Below are positions 7,102 through 15,527 of a stretch of 64,000 nt of DNA, one piece after another (the stretch's first letter is position 1; every line of letters begins with the position of its first letter). Under the pieces are notes generated by a model that made no database searches, was not told where the DNA came from, and saw nothing but the letters and a program-made list of their open reading frames with translations. The position numbers and the translations under genes were made by a program. The stretch lies in NCBI RefSeq assembly GCF_006363815.1, contig NZ_RRYT01000001.1, positions 85,531 through 149,530 of the forward strand, read 5' to 3'. The DNA comes from Thermomonospora catenispora (GTDB lineage: Bacteria > Actinomycetota > Actinomycetes > Streptosporangiales > Streptosporangiaceae).

Positions 7102-8494
7102 GTGACCGAGTGGCGAGCGGCGGGGTTCCGCGAGGTTCAGGAGCTGGGGCGGGGCGGGCAGGGCCGGGTCGTCCTGGCCGTCCACGAGGAGTCGGGGACT
7201 CCGGTGGCCATCAAGTACCTGACCGCCGGGGCGCGGAAGGCGGATCAGGACGAGTTCGAGCACGAGGCGCGGATGCTGGGGCAGCTCGACAGCCCGCACG
7301 TGGCGCGGCTGTACCGGCTGGTGCACAGCGAGCACGGCACGGCGATCGTGATGGAGGCCGTGGACGGGGTCTCGCTCAAGCGGATCCTGGCCGAGCACGG
7401 GGCGCTGGCGCCGGAGGCGGCCCTGACCGTGCTGAAAGGGTCGCTGCTGGGGCTGTCCGCCGCGCATCACCTGGGCGTGGTCCATCGCGACTACAAGCCC
7501 GCCAACGTGATCGTGCGGGCCGACGGGCTCAGCAAGCTCATCGACTTCGGCGTCGCGCGGTACACGGGCGAGGCGGGCGGCGGAGGCACCCCCGCCTATA
7601 TGGCGCTCGAGCAGTGGCGGTCCGAGCCCGTCACCCCGGTGACCGACGTGTACGCGGCGACCTGCGTGTTCTTCGAGTGCGTGACCGGGCGGCGGCCGTT
7701 CGACGGCGGGATCGCCGAGCTGCGGCGGTCGCATCTGAGCGCTCCGGCGCCGGTGGCGGACGTGCCGGAGCCGTTGCGCCCGCTGATCGCCAGGGGGATG
7801 GCCAAGGACCCGTGAGAACGCCCGCCGGGCGCGGCGGCGTTCGTCGAGGAACTGGAGGGCGTCGCGGCGGCCGCCTTCGGTGCGGAATGGGAGCACCGGG
7901 GAGTGCGGCTGCTGGCGGGCGCGGCGACCGCCCTGGCGGCGTTGTTCCCGCTCACCGCGCTCGGGCTGGCCTCCTCGGGCGCGCTGGCGGCCGGCTCCGG
8001 AGGCGGTGCGGGCGTCCCCCCGGGACACCACCCTGCAGGTCACGCCCTCGATACGGCTGAACGGTCCGCGTTATCTCTCGGTCCGCTACGACCTCGTGTC
8101 CCACTCGCGGGCGCTGTGGCATCCCACCTGGAACTCCGACCGCACGGTCACCGTGGATCTGCGGACCGGCGCCGTGCTGCGGCCGGTCGACCATCCGGCG
8201 CCGTCGGCGCACGGTCCGGCGGGTCTGTCGACGCTCGGAGAGCTGCTCCGGGAGTTCGGCGCCGGCACCTGTTTCGCCGACGGCCGGCCGCTGCAGCTCG
8301 ATGCCGGCGCCCTGGAGAACGCCGCGATCCAGTTCGCGCTCACCGGACGTCATCTGGAGGTGCTGCCGGACGGACCGGCGCTCGGCCTGGAGACCGCCTG
8401 CGGCCAGCCCACGATCTCCATCCCCTACCAGCGCCTCGGCGGGTTCCTGCGGCCCGACCTGCTCTCCGCCGTCGCCGGTCCCTCGCCGTCCTGA
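7102..8494 (+). pseudogene. Ser/Thr kinase with RsiV-like C-terminal domain, broken by a stop and a frameshift
   Basis: Paralogue of the kinase at the left edge. The kinase half is complete to KDP: GRGGQG loop, VAIK lysine, HRDYKPAN, DFG and TPAYMALEQW. A TGA at 7813-7815 then interrupts, but the same frame continues as ERPPGAAAFVEELEG and a membrane helix (LLAGAATALAALFPLTAL), exactly as in the paralogue. Near 8005-8025 the reading shifts by one base, and the next frame gives an extracellular domain (YLSVRYDLVSH...TVTVDLRTGAVLRPVD) resembling DUF3298/RsiV domains, to a stop at 8494. Upstream of the TGA, a soluble 237-residue kinase could still be made. The start GTG at 7102 matches the paralogue. 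Confidence 0.75.
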
Positions 8495-8678
8495 GCCCTC
8501 TCGCCGTTCCGAGCGACCCGCCGGGCACACCGGGCGCACGGGGCCGGCGATCGCGCCATGCCGTCCGGCCGGCGGTCCGGTGCACGGGCATCGTCCCGCC
8601 GGACGAGGAGCGTTCGTCTCCGCCGGAGGACCGGGCCCGGCGGGGCGGGCCCGGTGCCGTGGAGGGGCGTCGCCCTTC

Positions 8679-8702
8679 GGAGGACGGGCCCCCGGGTCCT
8701 CC
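8679..8702 (-). terminator. Hairpin after the siderophore-interacting protein gene
   Basis: GGAGGAC (8679-8685) pairs with GTCCTCC (8696-8702) around a GC-rich loop, 9 bases past the minus-strand stop. It could serve both convergent genes. Confidence 0.45.
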
Positions 8703-8710
8703 CCGGGCCT

Positions 8711-9463
8711 TCAGTGCAGGCCGTACTTGCCCGGGGTCCAGAACGGCTTGACCTTGACGTCCCTGCGGTCCCAGCCGCGTTCGCGCACCAGGTGGTCGCG
8801 CACCATCTGGCAGGTCCGGGCCTCGCCGGCCACGTAGGCGGCGCCCGGCTCGTCCGGGAGCGGCAGATCGGCGACCGCCGAGACCAGCAGCCGGGAGGAG
8901 GCGGCCGAGGCGCCGTTGCGATGCACGCGGCGCAGTCGATGGGGGCCGGGCAGCGGCGGGTCGTGCTCGGGACCCGCGCTCTCCACCACCCCGTACACCC
9001 GTGCCGACGGTCCCAGCTCGCGGAGCATCGGCCCGAAGGCCGCGGAGGCGGTCTCCTCTCCGATGAAGACGTGGTAGGGGGCCTCCCGGGTGAAGAAGTC
9101 GCCCCGCGGCCACCAGAACGTCACGCGGTCCCCGGCGGCGACCTCCTGCGCCCAGCGCAGGCCGATGCCGTCGCCGCCGTACAGGTGGACGCGCAGCTCC
9201 AGCTCCCGTTCCTCGGGGAGATACTCCCAGATGGTGTACGTCCGCAGCGTCCGGCTCGGGCGGAGGATCCCGTAGACCGACAGCGGGTCGTTGATCTGGA
9301 CCCGCACATGCTGTCCCGGCCGGTAGGGGAACGGGATCGGCTCGTCGGCCACCAGGCGGATCCGCCGCATCGTCGGGGTGACCAGGCCGGTCTCGGTCAC
9401 CGTCCCCTCCAGGGCGTATTTGGTGATGCCCGCCGTCAGGGGGTTGCGCCTGGTACGGCTCAT
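8711..9463 (-). CDS. Siderophore-interacting protein (NAD(P)H-dependent ferric-siderophore reductase family)
   Basis: Likely reduces ferric iron in siderophores in the cytosol using FAD and NAD(P)H. Seen: FAD-binding barrel with PYRPGQHVRVQIND and the flavin motif RTYTIWEY (about 78-85), then DRVTFWWPRGDFF and the SIP domain with FIGEETASAAFGPMLREL and YVAGEARTCQMVRDHLVRERG. The C-terminus KPFWTPGKYGLH is typical. 250 residues is normal. The ATG at 9463 overlaps the stop of a small upstream gene as ATGA, so the two are coupled. A divergent TetR regulator lies just upstream and probably controls both. Confidence 0.88.
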   Translation of the reverse strand: MSRTRRNPLTAGITKYALEGTVTETGLVTPTMRRIRLVADEPIPFPYRPGQHVRVQINDPLSVYGILRPSRTLRTYTIWEYLPEERELELRVHLYGGDGIGLRWAQEVAAGDRVTFWWPRGDFFTREAPYHVFIGEETASAAFGPMLRELGPSARVYGVVESAGPEHDPPLPGPHRLRRVHRNGASAASSRLLVSAVADLPLPDEPGAAYVAGEARTCQMVRDHLVRERGWDRRDVKVKPFWTPGKYGLH

Positions 9464-9576
9464 CCCGCCGCCTCCTCGACGGTCTCCTCCCCGCCGCCGC
9501 GCCGGGCGGCCCACGACAACCCCCACCAGACCGCCCCCGTCAGCAGGAGGAGCCACGGCCATGAGCGTCGGCTCAT
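9460..9576 (-). CDS. 38-residue single-pass membrane protein coupled to the SIP gene
   Basis: The ATG at 9576 follows a strong AAGGAG Shine-Dalgarno. The peptide begins MSRRSWPWLLLLTGAVWW, has one hydrophobic helix (about 6-22) and ends in an acidic tail ETVEEAAG. Its TGA overlaps the ATG of the siderophore-interacting protein gene. The RBS quality, overlap and helix make a real gene likely. It may anchor or assist the reductase, or merely couple translation; no homologue is recognised. Confidence 0.65.
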   Translation of the reverse strand: MSRRSWPWLLLLTGAVWWGLSWAARRGGGEETVEEAAG

Positions 9577-9583
9577 CAGCTCT

Positions 9584-9619
9584 CCTTAGAGTCATTAAGC
9601 TTCCTTAGAGACATTAAGG
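9584..9619. promoter_or_regulatory. Tandem operator-like repeats between the SIP and TetR genes
   Basis: CCTTAGAGTCATTAAG (9584-9599) recurs as CCTTAGAGACATTAAG (9603-9618), 19 bases later, with one mismatch. Each copy is itself a short dyad, CTTA-N7-TAAG. The first copy overlaps the Shine-Dalgarno of the 38-residue gene. Two sites one to two helical turns apart between divergent genes suit a TetR dimer pair. Assignment to the adjacent TetR is inference. Confidence 0.6.
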
Positions 9620-9674
9620 AAACATAGAGGGTCTAAGATGTCAACGGCCGGGCCGAGAGGAGGCGACGAGAACG

Positions 9675-10433
9675 GTGGCGGGCACCAGCAGACGGGACCG
9701 AGCACGCCGGGCGACCCTGGCCGAGATCCGGGAGGCCGTGCGCAGGCTGCTGGTCGCCCAGGGCTCCACGGCCGTCACGATCAACGCGGTGGCGCGGGAG
9801 CTGGGCATGAGCGGGCCCGCGCTGTACCACTACTTCGCCGGACGCGACGAACTGGTCGGAGCCGTCACCGCCGACTTCTTCGCCGAGCTCACCGCGGCGA
9901 TGGAGGCCGCCCGCGACGCCTGCGCCGACGATCCGCCCGGCCGCCGACTGCTGGCCGCCGCCCGGGCGATGCGACGGTGGGCGATCGCCCACCCCGCCGA
10001 GTTCCAATGGATCTTCGCCAGTCCGCTCGCCGAGCCCGGCAAGGAGCCCCCTTCACGGCGCGTGGCCGCCGGACGGCGATTCGAACGGGTCTTCCTGGAC
10101 CTGACGGTCGAGCTGTGGAAGGCCCGGCGGTTCCCCGTCCCCGACCCCGCCGACCTCGCCCCCTCCCTGCTGGAGCAACTGCGCCGCTACTGCACCGCGA
10201 TCGACGAGGTCCTCCCGCCCGAGGCCGCGCACGTCATGCTGACCTGCTGGACCCGCCTGTACGGGCTGCTGTGCATGGAGGTCCTCCACCAGCTCGACTT
10301 CGCCTACAGCGACATGGAGCCGGTGTTCGAAGAGTGCCTGCGAGAGATCAGCGCACGGCTCGGCGTCGATTACTCCCCGCCCGAGCCCGTGCGGCGGAGG
10401 CCTCCGGCGCCCGCGTCCGACCAGGACGTTTGA
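9675..10433 (+). CDS. TetR/AcrR family regulator (WHG-type C-terminal domain)
   Basis: DNA-binding repressor; the likely target is the divergent small membrane protein/SIP operon. Seen: N-terminal helix-turn-helix TLAEIREAVRRLLVAQGSTAVTINAVARELGMSGPALYHYFAGRDELV (about 14-62), with GPALYHYF as recognition helix. The ligand domain contains RRWAIAHPAEFQWIFASPL, characteristic of the WHG-type TetR C-terminal family. 252 residues. GTG at 9675 is preceded by AGGAGG about 11 bases away. The gene ends in a basic Pro/Arg tail. Two direct repeats upstream are candidate operators. Ligand unknown. Confidence 0.85.
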   Translation: MAGTSRRDRARRATLAEIREAVRRLLVAQGSTAVTINAVARELGMSGPALYHYFAGRDELVGAVTADFFAELTAAMEAARDACADDPPGRRLLAAARAMRRWAIAHPAEFQWIFASPLAEPGKEPPSRRVAAGRRFERVFLDLTVELWKARRFPVPDPADLAPSLLEQLRRYCTAIDEVLPPEAAHVMLTCWTRLYGLLCMEVLHQLDFAYSDMEPVFEECLREISARLGVDYSPPEPVRRRPPAPASDQDV

Positions 10434-10594
10434 CGCTCTTTTTCTGAGGTACGCCGTGACACCACAGATCCATGACGGTTCTTGGTGAACGTCTGCGAGC
10501 GCAGAACCCCGCAGTTCGCGCCACGGGCCCACGCGCACCGAGGACGGGACGTGCCGCATGCGGCACCGCCCCGCGCACGTCCCGGGCAGAGGGG

Positions 10595-10903
10595 GTGAAG
10601 ACGATCATCGCGGCATTGGTCGTCCCGCTGGCGGCGCTGATCGGCTTACTGCTCATGCAACGGCTGGAAGCGACCCTGCTCCCTCCCGCCACCGCGTCCG
10701 AAGACCGCACGGCCCCGCCCGAGCCCGCTCCCTCCACCGTCCCGTCCCGGCATCCGGCACGCCGCAGACGCCGCAACGTCCCCTGCGTCTGCGCCGGATG
10801 CGCACACCACCGCCCCCGGACGCACGTCCGGACCCGCCACCACAGGCGTCATCCGCCCACCGACGGCCCCCTGGGCCCGCACGACCCGGCGACCCGCCGC
10901 TGA
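10595..10903 (+). CDS. Possible small membrane protein with basic, Cys/His-containing tail
   Basis: From GTG at 10595 the frame gives VKTIIAALVVPLAALIGLLL, a clear transmembrane helix, then a Pro/Ala linker and a tail with RRRRR and CVCAGCAHH, which could bind metal. 102 residues. The Shine-Dalgarno (AGAGGG) abuts the start, which is poor spacing. The long frame may be a GC-rich artefact, but the helix at a plausible start favours a gene. No family recognised. Confidence 0.4.
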   Translation: MKTIIAALVVPLAALIGLLLMQRLEATLLPPATASEDRTAPPEPAPSTVPSRHPARRRRRNVPCVCAGCAHHRPRTHVRTRHHRRHPPTDGPLGPHDPATRR

Positions 10904-11103
10904 TCTGCGCGCCCGGACCGTCACTGGCCGCGCGGCACCGGGCACGTCGCACACCGGGCGCCGGTGAGAGCGATGCGCATCGCCCGCATCGAGGACCGCC
11001 GAAGGCGGACGCCCGGGCGGCACGGCGTTCCGTGCGCCCACCCGAGCCGACCGGGCGCACGGCGCGCACCCGCGGACGGGGCGGCGCCCTCTCAGGCGGC
11101 CCC

Positions 11104-12423
11104 TCAGGCCGAGACGGCGTCCTGCACGGCGTCGGCGGCCGGGTTGCGGCCCTCCCACAGGGCGGTCAGAGCGGTGGCCGACATGACCCGCACCCCCACC
11201 CCGATGCAGCTCTCGTCCACGTCGAAGTCGCCGCGGTGCAGGTCGTACTCCTCAGAGGAGCCCGGGGTGCGGACGCCGAGGCGGGCCAGCGCCCCCGGGA
11301 TGGACTCCAGATACCAGCCGAAGTCCTCCCCGCCCAGGCTCTGCGGGGTCGGCACCGGCGCGTCCTCGCCGAGCATCAGCGTGGCGGCGTCCCGGAACAT
11401 CTGCACGCTGCCGGGCTCGTTCACGGTCGGCGGGACGCCCCGCACGTACTCCAGGGAGGCCTCCACGTCATAGGCGGCGGCCACCGAATCCAGCAGCGCC
11501 TTCATCATCTCCGGCGCCTTGTGCCAGGCCTCGTCGTCCAGGCAGCGCACGGTGCCCTCGGCGATGCCGTCGTCGGGGATGGCGTTGGCCACCGACCCGG
11601 CGGCCACCCGCCCCCACACCAGCGACAGGCTGGAGCGCGGGTCGACCCGGCGGGACAGCGCGGCGGGCAGCTCGGTGACGATCTTGGCCAGCGCGTACAC
11701 CAGGTCGGCGGTCAGATGCGGCCGGGCGGTGTGCCCCCCGGGCCCGGTGACCTTGACGTACACCTTGTCGCAGGCGGCGGTGATCGGCCCGGCCCGCAGC
11801 CCCAGCTGGCCGACCTCGATCCGCGGGTCGCAGTGCAGCGCGAACACCCGGTCCACCCCGGCCAGCCCGCCGGCGGCCATGACGTCCAGGGCGCCGCCGG
11901 GGTTCTCCTCGGCGGGCTGGAACAGCAGCCGCACCCGGCCCGGCAGCAGCCCGGCGGCGGCCTGCTGGGCCAGGAACAGCCCGGTGCCCAGCACGATCGT
12001 GGTGTGCACGTCGTGCCCGCAGGCGTGCGCCACCCCCGGCACGGTCGACCGGTAGGGCACGTCCTTCTCGTCCATCAGCGGCAGCGCGTCGATGTCGGCG
12101 CGCAGCGCCACCGTGGGCCCGTCGGCGGTCCCGATGTCACAGATCACCCCGGTGCCCTTGGGCAGCACCCGGGGCCGCAGCCCGGCCTCGGTCAGCGCGG
12201 CGACGATCCGCCCGGTGGTGCGCCGCTCGGCGTACCCGAGCTCGGGATGCATGTGCAGGTCGCGACGGAAGGCGATCAGCCGCTGGTCCTGCTGCCCCAG
12301 AAAGGCGTCGAGCTGCATCTGCAGCGCGGCCCCGTTCCACGGCGCCGCACCACCGGACCGCGGCGGCTCGTCCGCGGCCGCAGGCTCAAGCCCGGGCATC
12401 ACCCCGGGTCCCGGCTGCGTCAT
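11104..12423 (-). CDS. M20 family metallohydrolase (amidohydrolase)
   Basis: Zn/Mn-dependent hydrolase of N-acyl amino acids or related amides, cytosolic. Seen: HMHPELGYAE, ALRADIDALP, CGHDVHTT (metal-binding His/Asp), FQPAEENPGGA (catalytic and metal Glu) and SLGGEDFGWYL near the C-terminus, all in family order. A lid/dimerisation domain with VTGPGGHTARPH lies in the middle. I chose ATG 12423 with AGGGGG 5 bases upstream. ATG 12633 also has an excellent GGGAGG and overlaps the upstream gene's stop, but the 70 codons it would add have codon use (AGA, CTA, AAT, CAA) unlike coding DNA here. The exact substrate cannot be told. Confidence 0.88.
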   Translation of the reverse strand: MTQPGPGVMPGLEPAAADEPPRSGGAAPWNGAALQMQLDAFLGQQDQRLIAFRRDLHMHPELGYAERRTTGRIVAALTEAGLRPRVLPKGTGVICDIGTADGPTVALRADIDALPLMDEKDVPYRSTVPGVAHACGHDVHTTIVLGTGLFLAQQAAAGLLPGRVRLLFQPAEENPGGALDVMAAGGLAGVDRVFALHCDPRIEVGQLGLRAGPITAACDKVYVKVTGPGGHTARPHLTADLVYALAKIVTELPAALSRRVDPRSSLSLVWGRVAAGSVANAIPDDGIAEGTVRCLDDEAWHKAPEMMKALLDSVAAAYDVEASLEYVRGVPPTVNEPGSVQMFRDAATLMLGEDAPVPTPQSLGGEDFGWYLESIPGALARLGVRTPGSSEEYDLHRGDFDVDESCIGVGVRVMSATALTALWEGRNPAADAVQDAVSA

Positions 12424-12619
12424 GTGTGCCCCCTGTGCGTCGTCGTCCTCGCCGTTCGATCGCGTCCGTCCAGAGGCGTCCTGCCGGGGCGAGGACGGGT
12501 GGGAGCCCGCTAGATCGCTCCGGCGGGCCGAACCGTGCTCTTGTCTCTCATTCGCCTCAGGCGTCCGGTGCATTCCCGCGGCGGGCGGTCGGGCGGCGTG
12601 CGGCTCGCGGGCCTCGCCG

Positions 12620-13786
12620 TCAGCCTCCGTCATGCCCCACCTCCCGCGGTCCCACGAACCGGTCCTCGGCGAGCTCGATGACGGCCGCACCGACCAGATC
12701 CTCCAAGGTTCCGCCTTCGGCACGGATGGCGCGCTGGCGCTCGTACGGGGCGCCCTGGTCGAGGACCTCCCCGGCGACCTTGAGGTGCTCGGCGCAACCG
12801 AGCCGGTCCGCCACGGGCTCGAGTTCCCTGATGAGCTCGTACAGATCGTCGCGGAGCGGGGTGGTATTCCCGCGGTCATCGGTGATCACGATGGCGTCCA
12901 GGCCGTAGCGCGTGGCCCGCCACTTGTTGTCCCGCACGACCCATGCGGCCGGTCTCGGAAGAGTGTATCCGCGATCCAATTGCTGGTCGAAGAGGGTGAC
13001 CAGGCATTGGCACAGCGCAGCGGCCATGCCGACCTCGCGCAGCGTGGGGACGCCGTCGAACATCCGGATCTCCACGGTGCCGAAATCCGGATGCGGGCGG
13101 ACGTCCCACCACACCTCCTTGATGCTGCGGATGGCGCCCGCCCGCAGCAGCGTGGCCATGTACTCGCTGAACTCGTCCCAGTCCGCCAGCAGATGCGGGG
13201 GCCCGGCGGTGGGCAGCTGCCCGAACACCATCGCCCGGGCCGAGGCCAGCCCGGTGTCGTGCCCCTTCCAGTACGGGCTGGAGGCGGTGAGCGCCAGGAA
13301 GTGCGGCAGATAGGCGGCCAGGGCGTTGACGATGGGGATGACCTTGTCCCGGTCGGTGACGCCCACATGGACGTGCACGCCGAACGTCTGGATCCGGCGG
13401 GCGGGCCACTGCACCTGCTCGACCAGGTCGATGTAGCGCTGGACCGGGGACAGCACCGCGTCGCGCCAGTCGCTGATCGGATGGGTGCCGGTGCAGGCCA
13501 GCTCGATGCCCCGCGGCCGGGTGACCTCCCGCAGCGCGTCGATGCTGGCGGCCAGGTCGGCGACGGCCTCCCCGACCGTGTGGCAGACGTCGGTCACGAC
13601 CTCGACGGTCGACTCCATGATCTCGTGCCGCAGCCGGGGGAACCGCCCCTGCTCGCTGAGCGCGGGCAGCGCGGCGAGCACCTGGCGCGCCTCCTGGCGG
13701 AGGTGCTTGGTCTGCGCGTCGACGAGCTGGAGCTCCCATTCCACGCCCAGCGTCGTGCCCCACGAAGCGGCGAACTCAATGGCCAC
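12620..13786 (-). CDS. GCS2-type carboxylate-amine ligase (YbdK/glutamate-cysteine ligase family)
   Basis: ATP-dependent ligase of the glutamate-cysteine ligase type 2 fold; in actinobacteria members act in thiol or modified-peptide pathways, often with weak GCL activity. Seen: TLGVEWELQLVD (G-x-E-x-E, Mg/ATP site), RPRGIELACTGTHPISDW, GVHVHVGV, SSPYWKGHDTGLASARAMVFGQLP, VWWDVRPHPDFGTVEIRMFD and RDNKWRATRYGLDA. 388 residues. GTG 13786 follows GGAGG; an extension to ATG 13852 is Cys-rich and unlikely. The downstream M20 hydrolase lies about 200 bases on and may be cotranscribed. True substrate uncertain. Confidence 0.85.
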   Translation of the reverse strand: MAIEFAASWGTTLGVEWELQLVDAQTKHLRQEARQVLAALPALSEQGRFPRLRHEIMESTVEVVTDVCHTVGEAVADLAASIDALREVTRPRGIELACTGTHPISDWRDAVLSPVQRYIDLVEQVQWPARRIQTFGVHVHVGVTDRDKVIPIVNALAAYLPHFLALTASSPYWKGHDTGLASARAMVFGQLPTAGPPHLLADWDEFSEYMATLLRAGAIRSIKEVWWDVRPHPDFGTVEIRMFDGVPTLREVGMAAALCQCLVTLFDQQLDRGYTLPRPAAWVVRDNKWRATRYGLDAIVITDDRGNTTPLRDDLYELIRELEPVADRLGCAEHLKVAGEVLDQGAPYERQRAIRAEGGTLEDLVGAAVIELAEDRFVGPREVGHDGG

Positions 13787-14201
13787 GGCCAACCTCCACG
13801 CACAATCCTTGCAGGTCGATGCCTGGCACGTGGCGCAATTGGGCCAGCGCATCCCTAAGCCCGGACAAACGCGAGCCCGGCCCCCGGACCCCACCATCAT
13901 GCGACGTCCCGCCGCCCGGTGCGGATCGTCCCCGCCGTCCCGCGCCACAGTTGGCCCCACCGGACCGCCCCGTCGCAGCGGGGGCCGCCCTTTCCGGCCA
14001 TCCGGCGCCCTCGGCGCACCCCCCGGACGCACTAGTCAGCCCGGTCCCGCCTCGACCGGAACGGACGTCCGCGCCCCCCATGGCCCGCCGCGGGACGCTC
14101 CTGGGCCGTTCCTCACCCAACTCTGGCGGCCCGGCGGGCGTCTGTCGAGACGTCGGGGGGTATCGGCAACCCCGGATGGTCACCTAGTCTTCGGCGGAGT
14201 C
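13787..14201. promoter_or_regulatory. Divergent intergenic region, GCS2 ligase / DD-carboxypeptidase
   Basis: 415 bases without a convincing gene. TAGTCT about 12-17 bases upstream of the carboxypeptidase ATG could be a -10 element. No dyad or riboswitch-like structure was found. Confidence 0.35.
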
Positions 14202-15527
14202 ATGAAGATCACCAGACGCGCTGCGTTCACGCTCACCGTGCCGCTGCTGGCGGCCCCCGTCGTCGCCCCGCACAGGACCGCCCACGCCGCGCCGGGCGAC
14301 GGGCCCGTCGGCGGCCCCCGCATGGGGGAACGAGGGCTGGTCGTCGACCTCCCGCCGGGGGTGAAGGGCCCGCCCAGGGTGGCGGCGGGCGCGTTCATCG
14401 TCGCCGACGCCGGCACGGGGGACGTGCTGGCGGCCAAGGACCCGCACGGGCACTACCTGCCGGCCAGCGCGCTGAAGATGCTGACCGCCGTGGCGCTGAT
14501 CCCGCGGCTGGACCCGAACGCCACCGTCCGGCCGACCCAGGAGACCTGTGACGTCGAGGGCAGCAAGGTCGGGATGACGCCCAAGTTGACCTACAAGGTC
14601 TCCGACCTGTTCCACGCCCTGCTGATGGTGTCGGGGAACGACGCGGCGCTGGCCCTGGCCCAGGCGGCGGGCGGGGTGCGGCCCACCCTGGACCTGATGA
14701 ACGCCGAGGCCCGGCGGCTGCAGGCCTACGACACCCTGGCCGGGTCGCCGAACGGGCTGGACAAGGACCTGGGGCTGACCGTGCGGACCCAGCACACCTC
14801 GGCGTACGACCTGGCGCTGATCATGCGGCAGGGGCTGACGATGCCGCAGCTGCGCGAGTACGTGAGCAAGAACCACCACCACTGGATCGCCCCGCCCACC
14901 AAGGCCGAGCGCAAGAAGGGCAAGAAGATCGGCGGCTATCCGATCTACTCGCACATCCGGCTGCTGCCCGGCCAGCGCTACGCCTATGAGGGGTTCATCG
15001 GCGGCAAGAACGGCTTCACCCTCGCCGCCGGGCAGACCTTCGTGGGGGCGGCCGAGCGCGGCGGACGGACGCTCATCGTGGCGCTGCTGCGCGGCGAGAA
15101 CCTCTGGCCCGATGTCACCAAGCTGCTGAACTGGGGATTCGCGGCGGCCGGGAAGGTCAACCCGGTGGGCCGGCTGGTGGACCCGGTGCCGCCCGAGGGC
15201 GAGAAGAAGAAAGAGGACGGCGGGTCGTCCGGCGCCGAGTCGCCGGCGGAGGGCGCCTTCGGAGGCGGCTGGCTCCCCGTGGCGGGCGCGTTCGGCGGGG
15301 CGGTCGTGGTGGCCGGCGGGGCGGCTGCCCTGCTGCGCCGCCGTCGCGTCCGGGCCGGGGAGGCGCGCGTGCCCGCCCAGGGCGCGCCGCCGCCCGCGTT
15401 CGGCGCCGAGGCCGCGGCGCGCTCCCCGGAGCCCCGCGACGAGGCCGCCGAGACGGGCGGGGCCGACGAGGCCGAGCGGGCCGCCACGGCCGACGAGGTC
15501 GACAAGGTCGACGGGGCCAAGGGTTAG
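14202..15527 (+). CDS. D-alanyl-D-alanine carboxypeptidase (S11 family), membrane-anchored
   Basis: Trims the terminal D-Ala of peptidoglycan stem peptides outside the cell. Seen: signal peptide with RR (MKITRRAAFTLTVPLLAAPV), catalytic SALK (S89-K92), SGN (144-146) and the third box as KNG (269-271) instead of the usual KTG. GFIGGKNGFTLAAGQTFVGAAERGG is otherwise canonical. A C-terminal helix (about 350-368) ends in RRRRVR, followed by a charged Glu/Ala-rich cytoplasmic tail of about 70 residues. 441 residues. Its TAG overlaps the stop of the convergent gene. The KNG variant may alter beta-lactam binding or activity. Confidence 0.88.
   Translation: MKITRRAAFTLTVPLLAAPVVAPHRTAHAAPGDGPVGGPRMGERGLVVDLPPGVKGPPRVAAGAFIVADAGTGDVLAAKDPHGHYLPASALKMLTAVALIPRLDPNATVRPTQETCDVEGSKVGMTPKLTYKVSDLFHALLMVSGNDAALALAQAAGGVRPTLDLMNAEARRLQAYDTLAGSPNGLDKDLGLTVRTQHTSAYDLALIMRQGLTMPQLREYVSKNHHHWIAPPTKAERKKGKKIGGYPIYSHIRLLPGQRYAYEGFIGGKNGFTLAAGQTFVGAAERGGRTLIVALLRGENLWPDVTKLLNWGFAAAGKVNPVGRLVDPVPPEGEKKKEDGGSSGAESPAEGAFGGGWLPVAGAFGGAVVVAGGAAALLRRRRVRAGEARVPAQGAPPPAFGAEAAARSPEPRDEAAETGGADEAERAATADEVDKVDGAKG

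Noticed and set aside
6715-8043. 442-residue minus-strand open frame opposite the kinase pseudogene
   Set aside because: Complement of the kinase; no DUF397 or other domain. The plus-strand kinase motifs explain the sequence.
10558-12513. 651-residue plus-strand open frame across the M20 hydrolase gene
   Set aside because: Antisense shadow of the M20 gene: His/Gln/Arg-rich composition, no domain, and the minus strand carries clear catalytic motifs.
12424-12633. N-terminal extension of the M20 hydrolase to ATG 12633
   Set aside because: An excellent SD exists, but codons in the added segment are atypical (AGA, CTA, AAT, CAA) and the residues are low complexity, so the shorter start was kept.
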